Positions 1 to 9,189 of a DNA stretch of 64,000 nt are shown here, in pieces. A program made the position numbers and the translations under genes. The stretch comes from Nocardia sp. alder85J (lineage in GTDB: Bacteria > Actinomycetota > Actinomycetes > Mycobacteriales > Mycobacteriaceae), in the NCBI RefSeq assembly GCF_020176955.2, contig NZ_JAIUCZ020000004.1, forward strand, positions 372,001 through 436,000. The letters are read 5' to 3'. How positions within the stretch are numbered: position 1 is the first letter of the stretch; every line of letters begins with the position of its first letter. The notes below the pieces were generated by a model. That model saw nothing but the letters and a program-made list of their open reading frames with translations. It searched no databases and had not been told where the DNA came from.

Positions 1-522
<522 letters not shown>

Positions 523-624
523 TCCGGTCACACCGTCCCGGTGTGTGCCGACGTGCCCGGCGGCCCGAGAGCGCCGTGCCCGATACGAGCCGCAGAACAT
601 GTTGCCGCGCAACGAAACCGGCTG

Positions 625-1020
625 CTACCCGGCCTCGTTCCGTCGGTCGTACGCCAGCAGCCACCGCCAGCGCGGCAGCCCGGCGATCACCGCGGCCACG
701 ACGAGCAGCACCACCGGCGCGGCGACCGCGGGCCACCAGATGAACCACACCGGGATCGCCGCGGCCGCGAACTCCATGACCATCATCGCGATGGTGACCA
801 CCCCGGGCACCCGCACCGAATTGTTCCGGTCGCCGGGTGTGCCGATGACCGCGGGCACCCCGATCAGCACGATCACCGACAACACCGACAGCACGATCGA
901 GACCGAGGCCAGCGCCCACGGCGTGGCCACCCAGCCGATCAGTTCGGTGGTGAACCGCAGCACCCCGGCGGTCCGGCTGTCCGGGGACTCTCCGCCGACG
1001 CTGCGGCGACCTGCACTCAT
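625..1020 (-). CDS. Small membrane protein, YrdB/DUF2568-like
   Basis: A 131-residue integral membrane protein of unknown function. I use the internal ATG at 1020 (MSAGRRSVGG); an in-frame ATG at 1074 would add 18 polar residues. Four hydrophobic stretches are visible, and the first follows the sequence LRFTTELIGW, which resembles the start of the YrdB/DUF2568 family. It is convergent with the ABC ATPase on its left and divergent from the glycosidase-like gene on its right. The family assignment comes from recognition alone and could be wrong; membrane topology is the only property the sequence shows directly. Confidence 0.7.
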   Translation of the reverse strand: MSAGRRSVGGESPDSRTAGVLRFTTELIGWVATPWALASVSIVLSVLSVIVLIGVPAVIGTPGDRNNSVRVPGVVTIAMMVMEFAAAAIPVWFIWWPAVAAPVVLLVVAAVIAGLPRWRWLLAYDRRNEAG

Positions 1021-1230
1021 CCGCCCATGCTCGCACAGTCCGCAGACCGCTCGGTTTGCCAACGCTGACGGCATCGCGCCAACCGATCCGTGCCGCGAGC
1101 AATGGCGAATACCGATGATGCCGGGCCGATGTCTTCTGCTGCCATTGCGGGTGGGCGCCGTAGTCGAGGTGAGGCCGCCGGCCGGCGGTCGCGATGGCGC
1201 AGGGCGAGTCCCCGATCATGAACACTCGCA

Positions 1231-1236
1231 TAGCAT
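1231..1236 (+). promoter_or_regulatory. -10 box of leaderless transcript
   Basis: TAGCAT lies six bases before the ATG at 1243, with no Shine-Dalgarno sequence. This fits the actinobacterial leaderless pattern TANNNT, 6-8 bases, start codon, seen repeatedly in this window. Confidence 0.5.
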
Positions 1237-1242
1237 TGCGGG

Positions 1243-2307
1243 ATGCGGGAATTGGTGCGGCGGCCGCTCGTGGCGATGCGGCGGCGGTGGCGGGGGTGGT
1301 CGCGGTGGCGGCGGGTCTCGATCAGCGCGGTGCTGGTCGTGGGGCTGGCGCTGCTGTTCCCGCTGACGGCGCTGCTCACGCTGTGGACCGCCGATGCCGG
1401 GCGGCCCGCGGCGGAGGCCCGGACCCGGGGGCACGATGCCTTCTGGCTCGGGCACGCCTGGGTCGACGGCCGCAAGACCGAGGCCGATGTGGCGGCGCTG
1501 GGACAGCGGTTGTCCGGCAGCGGGATCACCGATCTGTACGTGCACACCGGCCCGCTGTCCGACGACGGCAGCCTGGATCCGCAGCTGGCCCCGCTGGCCG
1601 CCTGGTTCGTGGCCACCGCGCATCGGCTGCTGCCCGGTGTGCGGGTGCAATCCTGGCTCGGCGATTTCGTGGCGCCGGAACACGATGCCCTGCATCTGGC
1701 CGATCCGGTCGTGCGGGATCGTCTGCTGGACTCCGTCACTCATGTGCTCGACCTCGGATTCGACGGTGTCCATTACGATCTGGAGCCGGTGCGATCCGGT
1801 TCCCCCGACTACCTGACGCTGCTGGACCGGACCCGCGCGCTCACCACCGACCGGCATGCGCAGCTGTCGGTGTCGGCGCCGCAGATCGACCCGCTCCCGG
1901 GTCTGCACCGGCTCGGCGTCGCGCTGTCCGGCCACGGGAAGTTCTGGGCCCAGAGCTATTTCGCGCAGGTGGCGCGCCGCGTCGACCAGATCGCGGTGAT
2001 GTCCTACGACACCTGGATGCCGACCGAATCGCTGTATGGCGGCTATCTCGCCGAGCAGACGAAACTGGCGCTCCAGGTGACCCCCGCGCAGACCCTGCTG
2101 CTGATGGGCGTGCCGGTCTTCTGGGTCGACGACTACGGGCACCACGGCGACGCCGAGACGGTGGCCGGCGCCGTGCGCGGCGCCCGCCTGGGCCTCAGCC
2201 GCACCGCGCCACAGCGGCAGTCCTTCGGCGTGGCGCTCTACGTCGACTTCACCGCCACCCCCGGCGACCTCGCCGCCTACCGCAGCGACTGGTGCCTGCC
2301 GGGCTGA
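1243..2307 (+). CDS. Membrane-anchored GH18-like barrel protein
   Basis: A 354-residue protein with an Arg/Trp-rich N-terminus followed by one hydrophobic helix (about residues 27-50), read as a signal anchor with the rest outside the cell. The exported part has a beta/alpha-barrel pattern. FDGVHYDLEP near residue 175 matches the DxxDxDxE catalytic signature of glycoside hydrolase family 18, whose last Glu is the acid/base. QIAVMSYDTW near 250 matches the barrel strand that carries the substrate-positioning Tyr/Asp. This suggests a chitinase-like or N-acetylglucosamine-active hydrolase, or a non-catalytic relative. It appears leaderless. The true substrate is unknown and it has no obvious functional neighbour. 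Confidence 0.72.
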   Translation: MRELVRRPLVAMRRRWRGWSRWRRVSISAVLVVGLALLFPLTALLTLWTADAGRPAAEARTRGHDAFWLGHAWVDGRKTEADVAALGQRLSGSGITDLYVHTGPLSDDGSLDPQLAPLAAWFVATAHRLLPGVRVQSWLGDFVAPEHDALHLADPVVRDRLLDSVTHVLDLGFDGVHYDLEPVRSGSPDYLTLLDRTRALTTDRHAQLSVSAPQIDPLPGLHRLGVALSGHGKFWAQSYFAQVARRVDQIAVMSYDTWMPTESLYGGYLAEQTKLALQVTPAQTLLLMGVPVFWVDDYGHHGDAETVAGAVRGARLGLSRTAPQRQSFGVALYVDFTATPGDLAAYRSDWCLPG

Positions 2308-2321
2308 CCGCGCAGCTCACG

Positions 2322-2327
2322 TACCCT
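2322..2327 (+). promoter_or_regulatory. -10 box of leaderless transcript
   Basis: TACCCT lies seven bases before the ATG at 2335, with no ribosome binding site between them. Confidence 0.5.
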
Positions 2328-2334
2328 GACCCGC

Positions 2335-3042
2335 ATGGACGACACGGCCGGCACGGCGCTGCGAATCGGATACGTACCGGGCGTGACCGTCGCGAAGTGG
2401 GCCCGCCGCTGGGCCGACCGCTTCCCGGACACCCCGCTGGGACTGGTCCAGGTGCCGCAGGCCGAGCAGGAGAGCGCGCTGCGAGAGGGCCGCGTGCAGA
2501 TGTGCTTCGTCCGCATCCCGATCGACCGCGAGGACCTGCACCTGATCCCGCTCTACCGCGAGCAGCCGGTGGTCGTGGTCCCCAAAGACCACCCGATCTC
2601 GTTGTTCGACGAGGTCTCTGCCGCCGACCTCGCCGACGAGCGCATGCAGGACGCCGCCGACATCGACGCCATGGCGGCCACGGTGGAACTGGTCGTCGCG
2701 GTCGGCGGCGCCGCGATCATGCCGCACTCCGTGGCCCGGCTGCACCACCGCCGCGACCTGGTCAGCCGCGTGGTGACCGACCTCCCCGACACCGAGATCG
2801 GCCTGGCCTGGCCGGTCGCCCTCGACACCCCCGCCGTCCACGATTTCATCGGCATCGTCCGCGGCCGCACCGAACGCAGCTCCCGCTCCGAAACCCCCGC
2901 GCCGCAAGAGAATCCGAAACGCACACCGCGGCGCCCGAACGCGGCGACCGCCGCCGCCCGCACCCCGGCCCGCAGACAACCACCCGCCGGTCGCAAAACC
3001 ACTGCGGCTCAGCGCAAACCGCCTCGCCGCCGCGGCCGCTGA
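2335..3042 (+). CDS. LysR substrate-binding-like protein lacking a DNA-binding domain
   Basis: A 235-residue protein that begins directly in the periplasmic-binding-like fold of LysR regulators (LRIGYVPG, then VPQAEQESALREGRVQMCFVR and IPLYREQPVVVVPKDHP). No N-terminal winged helix precedes it: the frame opens with the leaderless ATG only ten residues earlier. The last 60 residues are a basic Arg/Lys/Pro/Ala tail with no visible fold, which could bind nucleic acid or acidic polymer. It may sense a small ligand and act through a partner. HTH-less LysR ligand domains of this kind occur in Nocardia and mycobacteria, but their job is not established. It is convergent with the PBP gene 70 bases away. 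Confidence 0.75.
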   Translation: MDDTAGTALRIGYVPGVTVAKWARRWADRFPDTPLGLVQVPQAEQESALREGRVQMCFVRIPIDREDLHLIPLYREQPVVVVPKDHPISLFDEVSAADLADERMQDAADIDAMAATVELVVAVGGAAIMPHSVARLHHRRDLVSRVVTDLPDTEIGLAWPVALDTPAVHDFIGIVRGRTERSSRSETPAPQENPKRTPRRPNAATAAARTPARRQPPAGRKTTAAQRKPPRRRGR

Positions 3043-3112
3043 CCGCTCGCCACCGCGTTCCGGAACGTCCGCGCTCGGCCCACCCGCCGGCTCGTCACCG
3101 CGCGGCGCTGCC

Positions 3113-4924
3113 TCACGCCGTGCCGGGCGGCAGCGCCGCGAGCATGTCGCGGGTCACCGCGACCGCGTGATCGGAGCTGCCGCCGCGGACCAGCAGGGTC
3201 GCGAAGGCCAGGTCGCCGCGGTAGCCGACGAACCAGGAGTGTGAGCCGCCGTCGACCTCCGCCTCCCCGGTCTTGCCGAAGACCTCGCCCTGGTCGGCGA
3301 TCCGGCCCGCCGTGCCGCCGGTGACCACCTTGCGCATCATCGAGCGCAGGCCGTCGAGCACCGCCGGGGACAGCGTGGGCGGGTCCGGGCTCTCGGCTCG
3401 CGCACCGACTTTCGTCTCGTGCCCGGCGATCAGGTAGGGCACCGGCACCGTGCCGCGCGCCACCGTGGCGGCCAGCAGCGCCATGCCGAAGGGGCTGACC
3501 AGCACCCGGCCCTGGCCGATGCCGTCCTCGGTGCGCTGGATCAGGTCCTCGGCCGGGGGCACCGAGCCGGAGACCGTCGTCAGGCCCGGCACGGTGTAGT
3601 CGGGGCCGATGCCGAAGGCGGCGGCGGTGCTCGTCAGCGCGTCCGCGGGCAACTCGCTGGCCAGTTTGGCGAAGGTGGTGTTGCAGGACCGTTCGTAGGC
3701 GTCCGACATCGGTGCGTCGCCGATGGTGAACTCGTTGTAGTTGGGGATGGTCCGGTTGCCGATCACGATGTCGCGCGGGCAGGGCAGCACGGTGTCGGGC
3801 ATCGCCATGCCGCGGTCCATCGCCGCCACCGCGGTCACCGTCTTGAAGGTCGACCCCGGCGGGTAGAGGCCGATCATCGCCACCGGGCCGTCCACATCGG
3901 CGGGCCGATTCTGCGCCACCGCCAGGATCGCGCCGGTGGACGGCTGCACCACCACCATCATCGCCGGTTCGGCCGGCCGGTTCACCGCCTGCTGCGCGGC
4001 GTTCTGCACGAATCGGTCGACGCTCAGTGAGAACGACGGCGCCGGTTGCGGTTCCGATTCGGTGAGCACGTCGGTGTCCACGCCGTTGGCGTTGACGGTG
4101 ACCACACTCCACCCGGCCTTGCCGTCCACCTCGTCGATGACGGTCTTGCGCACCTCGGCCAGCAGATCCGGGGCGAAGCCGCGATCGGTGGGCAGCAGAT
4201 CCCACTGCCGGTCCACGCCGACCCCGGGCATCCCGGTCAATTGCCCGGCCACCTGCTCGAATTCGCCATCGCCGAGCACCGCGACCTGGACCGGTTCGGT
4301 GAGCCGGCGGCGGGTGGCGGCCAGGATCGACTCGGTGGTCACCGTCTCGTCGACCGGCGCCAGCGCCGCCGCCAGCGCCGCGGCCGCGGCCGCCGGTTCC
4401 GGCGCGGCCGTCGCCGTGAACGAGATCCGGTGCACCACACCGGGAATCAGCACATCGCTGCCGGCCCGCTCGTTGACGCGGGCCCGCGGGGCGGGCAGGG
4501 CGCGCAGTTCCAGCGACTGGGTGTCGCCGAGCCGCGGGTGGATGTCCGAGGCCGACCAGCGCACCTGCCAGCGGCCCTCGCTGCGGCCCATCTGCAACAC
4601 CCCGCCGTAGGTCCAGACCCGGCGTTTCGGCAGTCGCCACTGATAGGTGTACTCGACCGTGGCGGTGTCGCCGCTGATCCGCGCGGCGCCGACCCGCGCG
4701 GTCAGCTGCTCGGCCTGGAGGTCGTCCCAGGCCGCGGCCAGCGCCGCGGCGGCGTGTTCGGGGTGGTTGGTGAGCGCCGCCGCGGCGGTCGGCTCGTGGC
4801 GGGCGAAGGCGGCGACGAAATCGTCGGCCGCCGCGGCCGGGCCGCGCCGCCCGTCCGCACAGCCACCGGCGGTGGCGACGAGGACGGCGGCGGTAACGCA
4901 ACGCAGCAGCACCTGTGTCGGCAT
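3113..4924 (-). CDS. Penicillin-binding lipoprotein transpeptidase (Rv2864c type)
   Basis: A class B-type penicillin-binding protein that cross-links peptidoglycan outside the membrane. From the ATG at 4924 it starts with a short signal peptide ending ATAGGC, compatible with a lipoprotein. An NTF2-like domain follows (about 30-150), then a dimerisation/linker region and the transpeptidase domain. The three active-site motifs are present: STFK near 352 (acylated serine), SCN near 411 and KTG near 549. A GTG at 4948 would add eight residues, but a possible -10 box TACGAT sits at 4939-4934, between the two starts, which favours the ATG. Order and orientation relative to GNAT, ispG, rip1 and dxr match M. 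tuberculosis Rv2864c-Rv2870c. Confidence 0.92.
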   Translation of the reverse strand: MPTQVLLRCVTAAVLVATAGGCADGRRGPAAAADDFVAAFARHEPTAAAALTNHPEHAAAALAAAWDDLQAEQLTARVGAARISGDTATVEYTYQWRLPKRRVWTYGGVLQMGRSEGRWQVRWSASDIHPRLGDTQSLELRALPAPRARVNERAGSDVLIPGVVHRISFTATAAPEPAAAAAALAAALAPVDETVTTESILAATRRRLTEPVQVAVLGDGEFEQVAGQLTGMPGVGVDRQWDLLPTDRGFAPDLLAEVRKTVIDEVDGKAGWSVVTVNANGVDTDVLTESEPQPAPSFSLSVDRFVQNAAQQAVNRPAEPAMMVVVQPSTGAILAVAQNRPADVDGPVAMIGLYPPGSTFKTVTAVAAMDRGMAMPDTVLPCPRDIVIGNRTIPNYNEFTIGDAPMSDAYERSCNTTFAKLASELPADALTSTAAAFGIGPDYTVPGLTTVSGSVPPAEDLIQRTEDGIGQGRVLVSPFGMALLAATVARGTVPVPYLIAGHETKVGARAESPDPPTLSPAVLDGLRSMMRKVVTGGTAGRIADQGEVFGKTGEAEVDGGSHSWFVGYRGDLAFATLLVRGGSSDHAVAVTRDMLAALPPGTA

Positions 4925-5015
4925 CGGTGCGTAATCGTAGACAGCCACCCCCGCGGTGGCCGTCCGACACGCGAATGTGCCGCCGCCGCTACCGAAGTGG
5001 GGTCTTTCGTCCGAT

Positions 5016-5885
5016 TCAGTCGACCAGGACCGTGGCGAAGGTGGCGATCTGGTCGAATCCGATCTTCGCGTACGAGCGGCGGGCGACCTCGTTGAAGTTG
5101 TTCACGTACAGGCTCGCGGTGCGGCCGGTGGCCACCACGGCATTGGCCAGCGCCGCGGTGCCCGAGGTGCCGATGCCGCGCCCCCGCCACTCCGGATGCA
5201 CCCAGACGCCCTGGATCTGCCCGGTGCGGCGGGACATCGCGCCCACCTCCGCCTTGTACACGACCTCGCCGTCCTCGAACCGGGCCCAGGCCCGCCCGGA
5301 CTGGATCAGGCTCGCCACCCGGCGGCGATAGCTGCGGCCGCCGTCCCCGGCGCGCGGATCGACGCCGATCTCCTCGGTGAACATCGCCACCGCGGCCACC
5401 AGATACCGATCGAGTTCGTCGAGCCGCACCCGGCGGACCAGCGGATCGGCGAGGATGCGCGCGGGCCCGTCCAGCGCCAGCAGCGGCTGATCGGGACGCA
5501 GTTCCCGGGGCGGGCCCCAGCGGTCGGCGAGCAACTCCCACAGCGGCAGCGCCAGTTCCTTGCGGCCCACCACCGACGAGCACACCCGCGGCCACCGGGC
5601 CGCCCGCTCCGCGAAGGCCCGCAGATCGTCCCGACCGCCGCGCAGCGGCATCAGATTGGCTCCGGAGAAGCACAGTGAATCCGCGGGGCTGCTGCGCGTC
5701 CACAGCTCACCGTGGCCACCGGCCCGGGTGTCGACACCGCATTCCTGCAGCCGGGCGGCAACCATGCAGCAGGCGACCGGATCGCTGTCCAACACCGCGA
5801 GCACCTGTGCGACGTCGCGGTTGGACAGCTGGCGAACGCCGGTGCTCCGCGACCGTCTCGGATCCAGCACACTCCGCACCTTCAC
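5016..5885 (-). CDS. GNAT acetyltransferase with DUF4081 domain (Rv2867c type)
   Basis: A 289-residue two-domain acetyltransferase. The N-terminal half (LSNRDVAQVLAVLDSDP onward) matches DUF4081. The C-terminal half is the GNAT fold with the acetyl-CoA loop in HPEWRGRGIGTSGTAALANA (about residues 232-251) and the closing strand SLYVNNFNEVARRSYAKIGF. The start is a GTG at 5885 with AGG a few bases upstream. It sits between ispG and the PBP gene, as its M. tuberculosis counterpart does. The acyl acceptor is unknown. Conservation of the position next to ispG/rip1 suggests a housekeeping role in the envelope or in protein modification, but that is inference. Confidence 0.88.
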   Translation of the reverse strand: MKVRSVLDPRRSRSTGVRQLSNRDVAQVLAVLDSDPVACCMVAARLQECGVDTRAGGHGELWTRSSPADSLCFSGANLMPLRGGRDDLRAFAERAARWPRVCSSVVGRKELALPLWELLADRWGPPRELRPDQPLLALDGPARILADPLVRRVRLDELDRYLVAAVAMFTEEIGVDPRAGDGGRSYRRRVASLIQSGRAWARFEDGEVVYKAEVGAMSRRTGQIQGVWVHPEWRGRGIGTSGTAALANAVVATGRTASLYVNNFNEVARRSYAKIGFDQIATFATVLVD

Positions 5886-5927
5886 AGCCTGCCACGAACT
5901 GTGAAAACGCGCTGGTGTTTGCTCTGA

Positions 5928-7085
5928 CTAACCGACGCTGACGACCGGCTCGCCACTGCCCTCGGTATCACCCATCTCTTCGGCCAGCCGCAGCGCTTCC
6001 TCGATGAGGGTCTCCACGATCAGGTGTTCGGGCACGGTCTTGATGACCTCGCCCTTGACGAAGATCTGTCCCTTACCGTTACCGGAGGCGACGCCGAGAT
6101 CGGCCTCGCGGGCCTCACCGGGCCCGTTGACGACGCAGCCCATGACGGCCACCCGCAGCGGTACCTCCATGCCCTCGAGCCCGGCGCTGACGGCGTTGGC
6201 CAGGCTGTAGACGTCGACCTGGGCGCGGCCGCAGGACGGGCAGGACACGATCTCGAGTTTGCGCGGCCGCAGGTTCAGCGATTGCAGGATCTGGCTGCCG
6301 ACCTTGATCTCCTCGGCCGGCGGCGCCGACAGCGAGACCCGGATGGTGTCGCCGATGCCCTCGCTGAGCAGCGCGCCGAAGGCCACCGCGGACTTGATCG
6401 TGCCCTGGAACGCCGGACCGGCCTCGGTCACGCCGAGATGCAGCGGATAGTCGCAGCGCGCGGCCAACTGCCGGTACGCCTCCACCATGACCACCGGATC
6501 GTTGTGCTTGACCGAGATCTTGATGTCGCCGAAGCCGTGCTCCTCGAACAGCGACGCCTCCCACAGCGCGGATTCGACCAGCGCCTCCGGGGTGGCCTTG
6601 CCGTACTTCTCCAGCATGCGCTTGTCCAGCGAGCCGGCATTGACCCCGATGCGGATCGGAATGCCCGCGGCGGCAGCGGCTTTCGCGACCTCGCCGACGC
6701 GGCCGTCGAATTCCTTGATGTTGCCCGGATTCACCCGCACCGCGGCGCACCCGGCGTCGATCGCGGCGAAGATGTAGCGCGGCTGGAAGTGGATGTCGGC
6801 GATGACCGGGATCTGCGATTTGCGCGCGATGGCGGCCAGTGCGTCGGCGTCCTCCTGCCGCGGGCACGCGACGCGGACGATGTCGCAGCCCGACGCGGTG
6901 AGCTCCGCGATCTGCTGGAGCGTCGCGTTGACGTCGTGGGTCTTGGTGGTGGTCATCGACTGGACGGAGATCGGATGGTCGCTGCCGACCCCGACGTTGC
7001 CCACTCGTAGTTGGCGTGTCTTACGTCGCGGCGCGAGAACGGCCGCTGGCGCGGACGGAATCCCCAATGCGACGGCTGTACTCAC
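5928..7085 (-). CDS. ispG: 4-hydroxy-3-methylbut-2-enyl diphosphate synthase
   Basis: IspG (GcpE) converts methylerythritol cyclodiphosphate to HMBPP, the penultimate step of the MEP isoprenoid pathway, using a [4Fe-4S] cluster. The protein closely follows the mycobacterial sequence: TRQLRVGNVGVGSDHP near the start, IPVIADIHFQPRYIFAAIDA, VRVNPGNIKEFDGR and ISVKHNDPVVM. The cluster cysteines are in CPSCGR (about 282) and GCVVNGPGE (about 317). I choose the GTG at 7085 because known orthologues begin just there; an ATG at 7118 would add eleven unmatched residues. With dxr two genes upstream, two MEP-pathway enzymes lie in the same row. Confidence 0.97.
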   Translation of the reverse strand: MSTAVALGIPSAPAAVLAPRRKTRQLRVGNVGVGSDHPISVQSMTTTKTHDVNATLQQIAELTASGCDIVRVACPRQEDADALAAIARKSQIPVIADIHFQPRYIFAAIDAGCAAVRVNPGNIKEFDGRVGEVAKAAAAAGIPIRIGVNAGSLDKRMLEKYGKATPEALVESALWEASLFEEHGFGDIKISVKHNDPVVMVEAYRQLAARCDYPLHLGVTEAGPAFQGTIKSAVAFGALLSEGIGDTIRVSLSAPPAEEIKVGSQILQSLNLRPRKLEIVSCPSCGRAQVDVYSLANAVSAGLEGMEVPLRVAVMGCVVNGPGEAREADLGVASGNGKGQIFVKGEVIKTVPEHLIVETLIEEALRLAEEMGDTEGSGEPVVSVG

Positions 7086-7257
7086 CTTCGGCTGCCTACT
7101 TTCGTCTGCGTGCTCCACGTTCGCCGCCCGAGTCTAGTGCCGGAGTGTGACAGGGGCGCTGTGAGTACACCGACATCCCCCCGCGGAGGCCACACCACTG
7201 GGGATCCGCCAGCAGGTATTCGTAGTCCGGGCCGCCGCGGATGCCCGCGGCCGTGAC

Positions 7258-7349
7258 GGATCACTCACCACCCCGGCCGTGCCGGATCATTCACCACCCC
7301 GGCCGTGCCGGATCATTCACCACCCCGGCCGTGCCGGATCATTCACCAC
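7258..7349. repeat. 26-bp direct tandem repeat, about 3.5 copies
   Basis: Three full copies lie at 7258-7283, 7284-7309 and 7310-7335, and a partial fourth at 7336-7349. Copies 2 and 3 are identical; copy 1 has C for T at its seventh base. Each unit starts GGATCATTCACC and ends GGCCGTGCC. The last partial copy runs over the stop codon and final Trp codon of the cyanase gene, so the array lies just past the 3' end of cynS and before ispG. It is head-to-tail without spacers, so it is a minisatellite (VNTR-like) and not a CRISPR. Confidence 0.93.
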
Positions 7350-7786
7350 TGATAGGGCAGGAATTTCCCGTCGAGCGTCACGACCACCCGGTCACCGGCC
7401 GGATCCGGCTCCCGCCGCACGTCCAGCCGGAAGTTGATCGCGCTCATGATCCCGTCGCCGAACTCCTCGTGGATGAGCTCTTTGATGGCCGGGCCGTAGA
7501 CCTGCAATACCTCGTAGAAACGATAGATGGTGGGATCGGTGGGCACCGGCGTGTCCAGCGCGCCGCGGCTCGGCTGCGCCTGCAAGGCCCAGCGCACGTC
7601 CTCGTCGAGCTCCAGCATCCCGACGACGGTCTTCGCCTCCGCCTCGGGCACCGGATGCTGTCCGAGCAGCGCCGCCACCGTCCAGGCGGGCGGCCGCCCG
7701 ATGGTCTCGGCCAGCTGGGCCCAGCTGATGCCGAGCCGCTGTTTGGCCGCCAGGATCGCCTCGCCCGCCGCCTTCTTCGTCGTCAT
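7343..7786 (-). CDS. cynS: Cyanate hydratase (cyanase)
   Basis: Cyanase converts cyanate and bicarbonate to CO2 and carbamate, which gives ammonia; it detoxifies cyanate and supplies nitrogen. The 147 residues show the N-terminal helical domain (AILAAKQRLGISWAQLAETI) and the C-terminal catalytic domain. The latter has IYRFYEVLQVYG, holding the active-site Arg and Glu near 89-92, and FGDGIMSAINF, holding the active-site Ser near 115. The last residues (LPYQW) fall in the tandem repeat. The start ATG has AGAGGA seven bases upstream. No cyanate transporter or carbonic anhydrase is adjacent. In the M. tuberculosis order nothing sits between the ispG and rip1 homologues, so cynS looks inserted here. 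Confidence 0.95.
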   Translation of the reverse strand: MTTKKAAGEAILAAKQRLGISWAQLAETIGRPPAWTVAALLGQHPVPEAEAKTVVGMLELDEDVRWALQAQPSRGALDTPVPTDPTIYRFYEVLQVYGPAIKELIHEEFGDGIMSAINFRLDVRREPDPAGDRVVVTLDGKFLPYQW

Positions 7787-7815
7787 CCGCAGTCCTCTCG
7801 CACTTCACAGGGGAT

Positions 7816-7850
7816 CGGCCGGTCCGTGCGGACCGGCCGTCCGTGCGGAC
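7816..7850. promoter_or_regulatory. Nested palindromes upstream of cynS (operator or leader hairpin)
   Basis: Eleven-base arms at 7816-7826 and 7829-7839 form a perfect inverted repeat with a TG centre. The core GTCCGTGCGGAC (7822-7833) is repeated at 7839-7850, 17 bases on. It lies 30-64 bases upstream of the cynS start. It could be a pair of regulator sites or a hairpin in the cynS leader; no regulator gene is adjacent. Confidence 0.6.
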
Positions 7851-7909
7851 CAGACGCTACGCCGAATCATGTTCTGCCCGTGTTAATTCTGCGCCGGGTA
7901 CAGCCGGGA

Positions 7910-9130
7910 TCAGGGGAACAGTTTGATCGGGTTCACGATGTCGGCGGCCACGGTGAGGATCATGTAGGCGCCGCCGATGACCACCACCACATAGGTGGCG
8001 GGCAGCAGTTTCAGATAGTCGACGGGTGCGCCGGGGGACAGCCCGCGACGGCCGCGCAGCGAGTTGCGGAGCTTCTCGTACAGCACGACCGCGATGTGAC
8101 CGCCGTCCAGCGGCAGCAGCGGGAGCAGGTTGAAGGCGCCGAGGAAGAAGTTCAGGCTCGCCAGCACCAGCACGAACGCGCCCCACATGCCGTGCTCGGC
8201 GGTCTCGCCGCCGATCTTGCTGGCGCCGTACACGCTGACCGGGGTGTCCGGGTCGCGGACCCCGCCGGTGACGGCGTGCCACAGGTTCACGACCTTGGTG
8301 GGCATCTGGGCCAGCGATTCGAAGGTCTTGCCGAACATGTCGCCGGTGAACGACGCCGACGCGGGCAGCGCGGCGAGCACGTTGTACTTCTGCGGGTCGT
8401 AGTAGTCCTGGCCGACGCCGACCTTGCCCACCAGGACCGGGGTGGCGCTGCGGACCTTGGTGGCCGGATCGACCGGGTAGGTGGCGACCCGTTCCGGCAG
8501 CACCTTCACGTCCATGCTCTGCCCGTCGCGGCGGATGGTGTAGGTGACCGGGCCGGTCGCGGCCTCGGTGCGGGCCTTGAACTGGTCCCAGGACTTGATC
8601 GGGGAGCCGTCCACCGCGGTCACCAGGTCGCCGCGCTTCAGCCCGGCCACCTGGGCCGGACCCTCACCGGTGCAGGGGGCGGCGCTGCCGTCGGGATTCT
8701 GGGCGGCCACACATCCGGCGGGGAAGATCTGGGTGGCCGGCGGGCTGTCCAGCCGCGGCAGGCCCCAGGCGACGGCCAGCAGCACGATCAGCAGGAAGCC
8801 CAGCAGGAAGTTCATCAGGATGCCGCCGATCATCACCAGCAGCCGCTTCCAGGTGGCCTGCCGGTACATGGCCCGATCCAGTTCCTCCGGCTCCAGCTCG
8901 TCCAGCGCGGTCATCCCGGCGATGTCGCAGAAGCCGCCCAGCGGCAGCGCCTTGACCCCGTACTCGGTCTCACCGCGACGGAACGACCAGACCTTCGGGC
9001 CGAAGCCGACGAAGTACCGCCGGACCTTCATGCCGGTGGCCTGGGCCGCCCACATGTGACCGCACTCGTGCAGGGCGACCGACACCGTGATGCCGAGCGC
9101 GAACAGCACGAATCCGAACGCGAATCCCAT
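7910..9130 (-). CDS. rip1: Site-2 intramembrane zinc metalloprotease (RIP)
   Basis: A 406-residue M50-family intramembrane protease that cuts membrane-bound anti-sigma factors and other single-pass proteins. The zinc motif HECGH is at about residues 20-24 in the first membrane helix (ITVSVALHECGHMWAA). A PDZ domain lies roughly at 150-235 (VAGLKRGDLVTAVDGSPIKS). The second metal motif NLLPLLPLDGGH lies near 335-346, with a final hydrophobic helix near the end. GGAAGGG lies about ten bases before the ATG. It sits between dxr and ispG (with cynS in between), matching Rv2869c, so it is taken as the Rip1/RseP orthologue. Confidence 0.95.
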   Translation of the reverse strand: MGFAFGFVLFALGITVSVALHECGHMWAAQATGMKVRRYFVGFGPKVWSFRRGETEYGVKALPLGGFCDIAGMTALDELEPEELDRAMYRQATWKRLLVMIGGILMNFLLGFLLIVLLAVAWGLPRLDSPPATQIFPAGCVAAQNPDGSAAPCTGEGPAQVAGLKRGDLVTAVDGSPIKSWDQFKARTEAATGPVTYTIRRDGQSMDVKVLPERVATYPVDPATKVRSATPVLVGKVGVGQDYYDPQKYNVLAALPASASFTGDMFGKTFESLAQMPTKVVNLWHAVTGGVRDPDTPVSVYGASKIGGETAEHGMWGAFVLVLASLNFFLGAFNLLPLLPLDGGHIAVVLYEKLRNSLRGRRGLSPGAPVDYLKLLPATYVVVVIGGAYMILTVAADIVNPIKLFP

Positions 9131-9189
9131 CCGGTACGACCCTTCCTAGACCAATCGTTGCCGCATCAATCGTGCGCTGCCGCGCGGGA

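Noticed and set aside
7258..7349. CRISPR-like array
   Set aside because: The repeat is head-to-tail without unique spacers and no cas gene is present, so it is a minisatellite.
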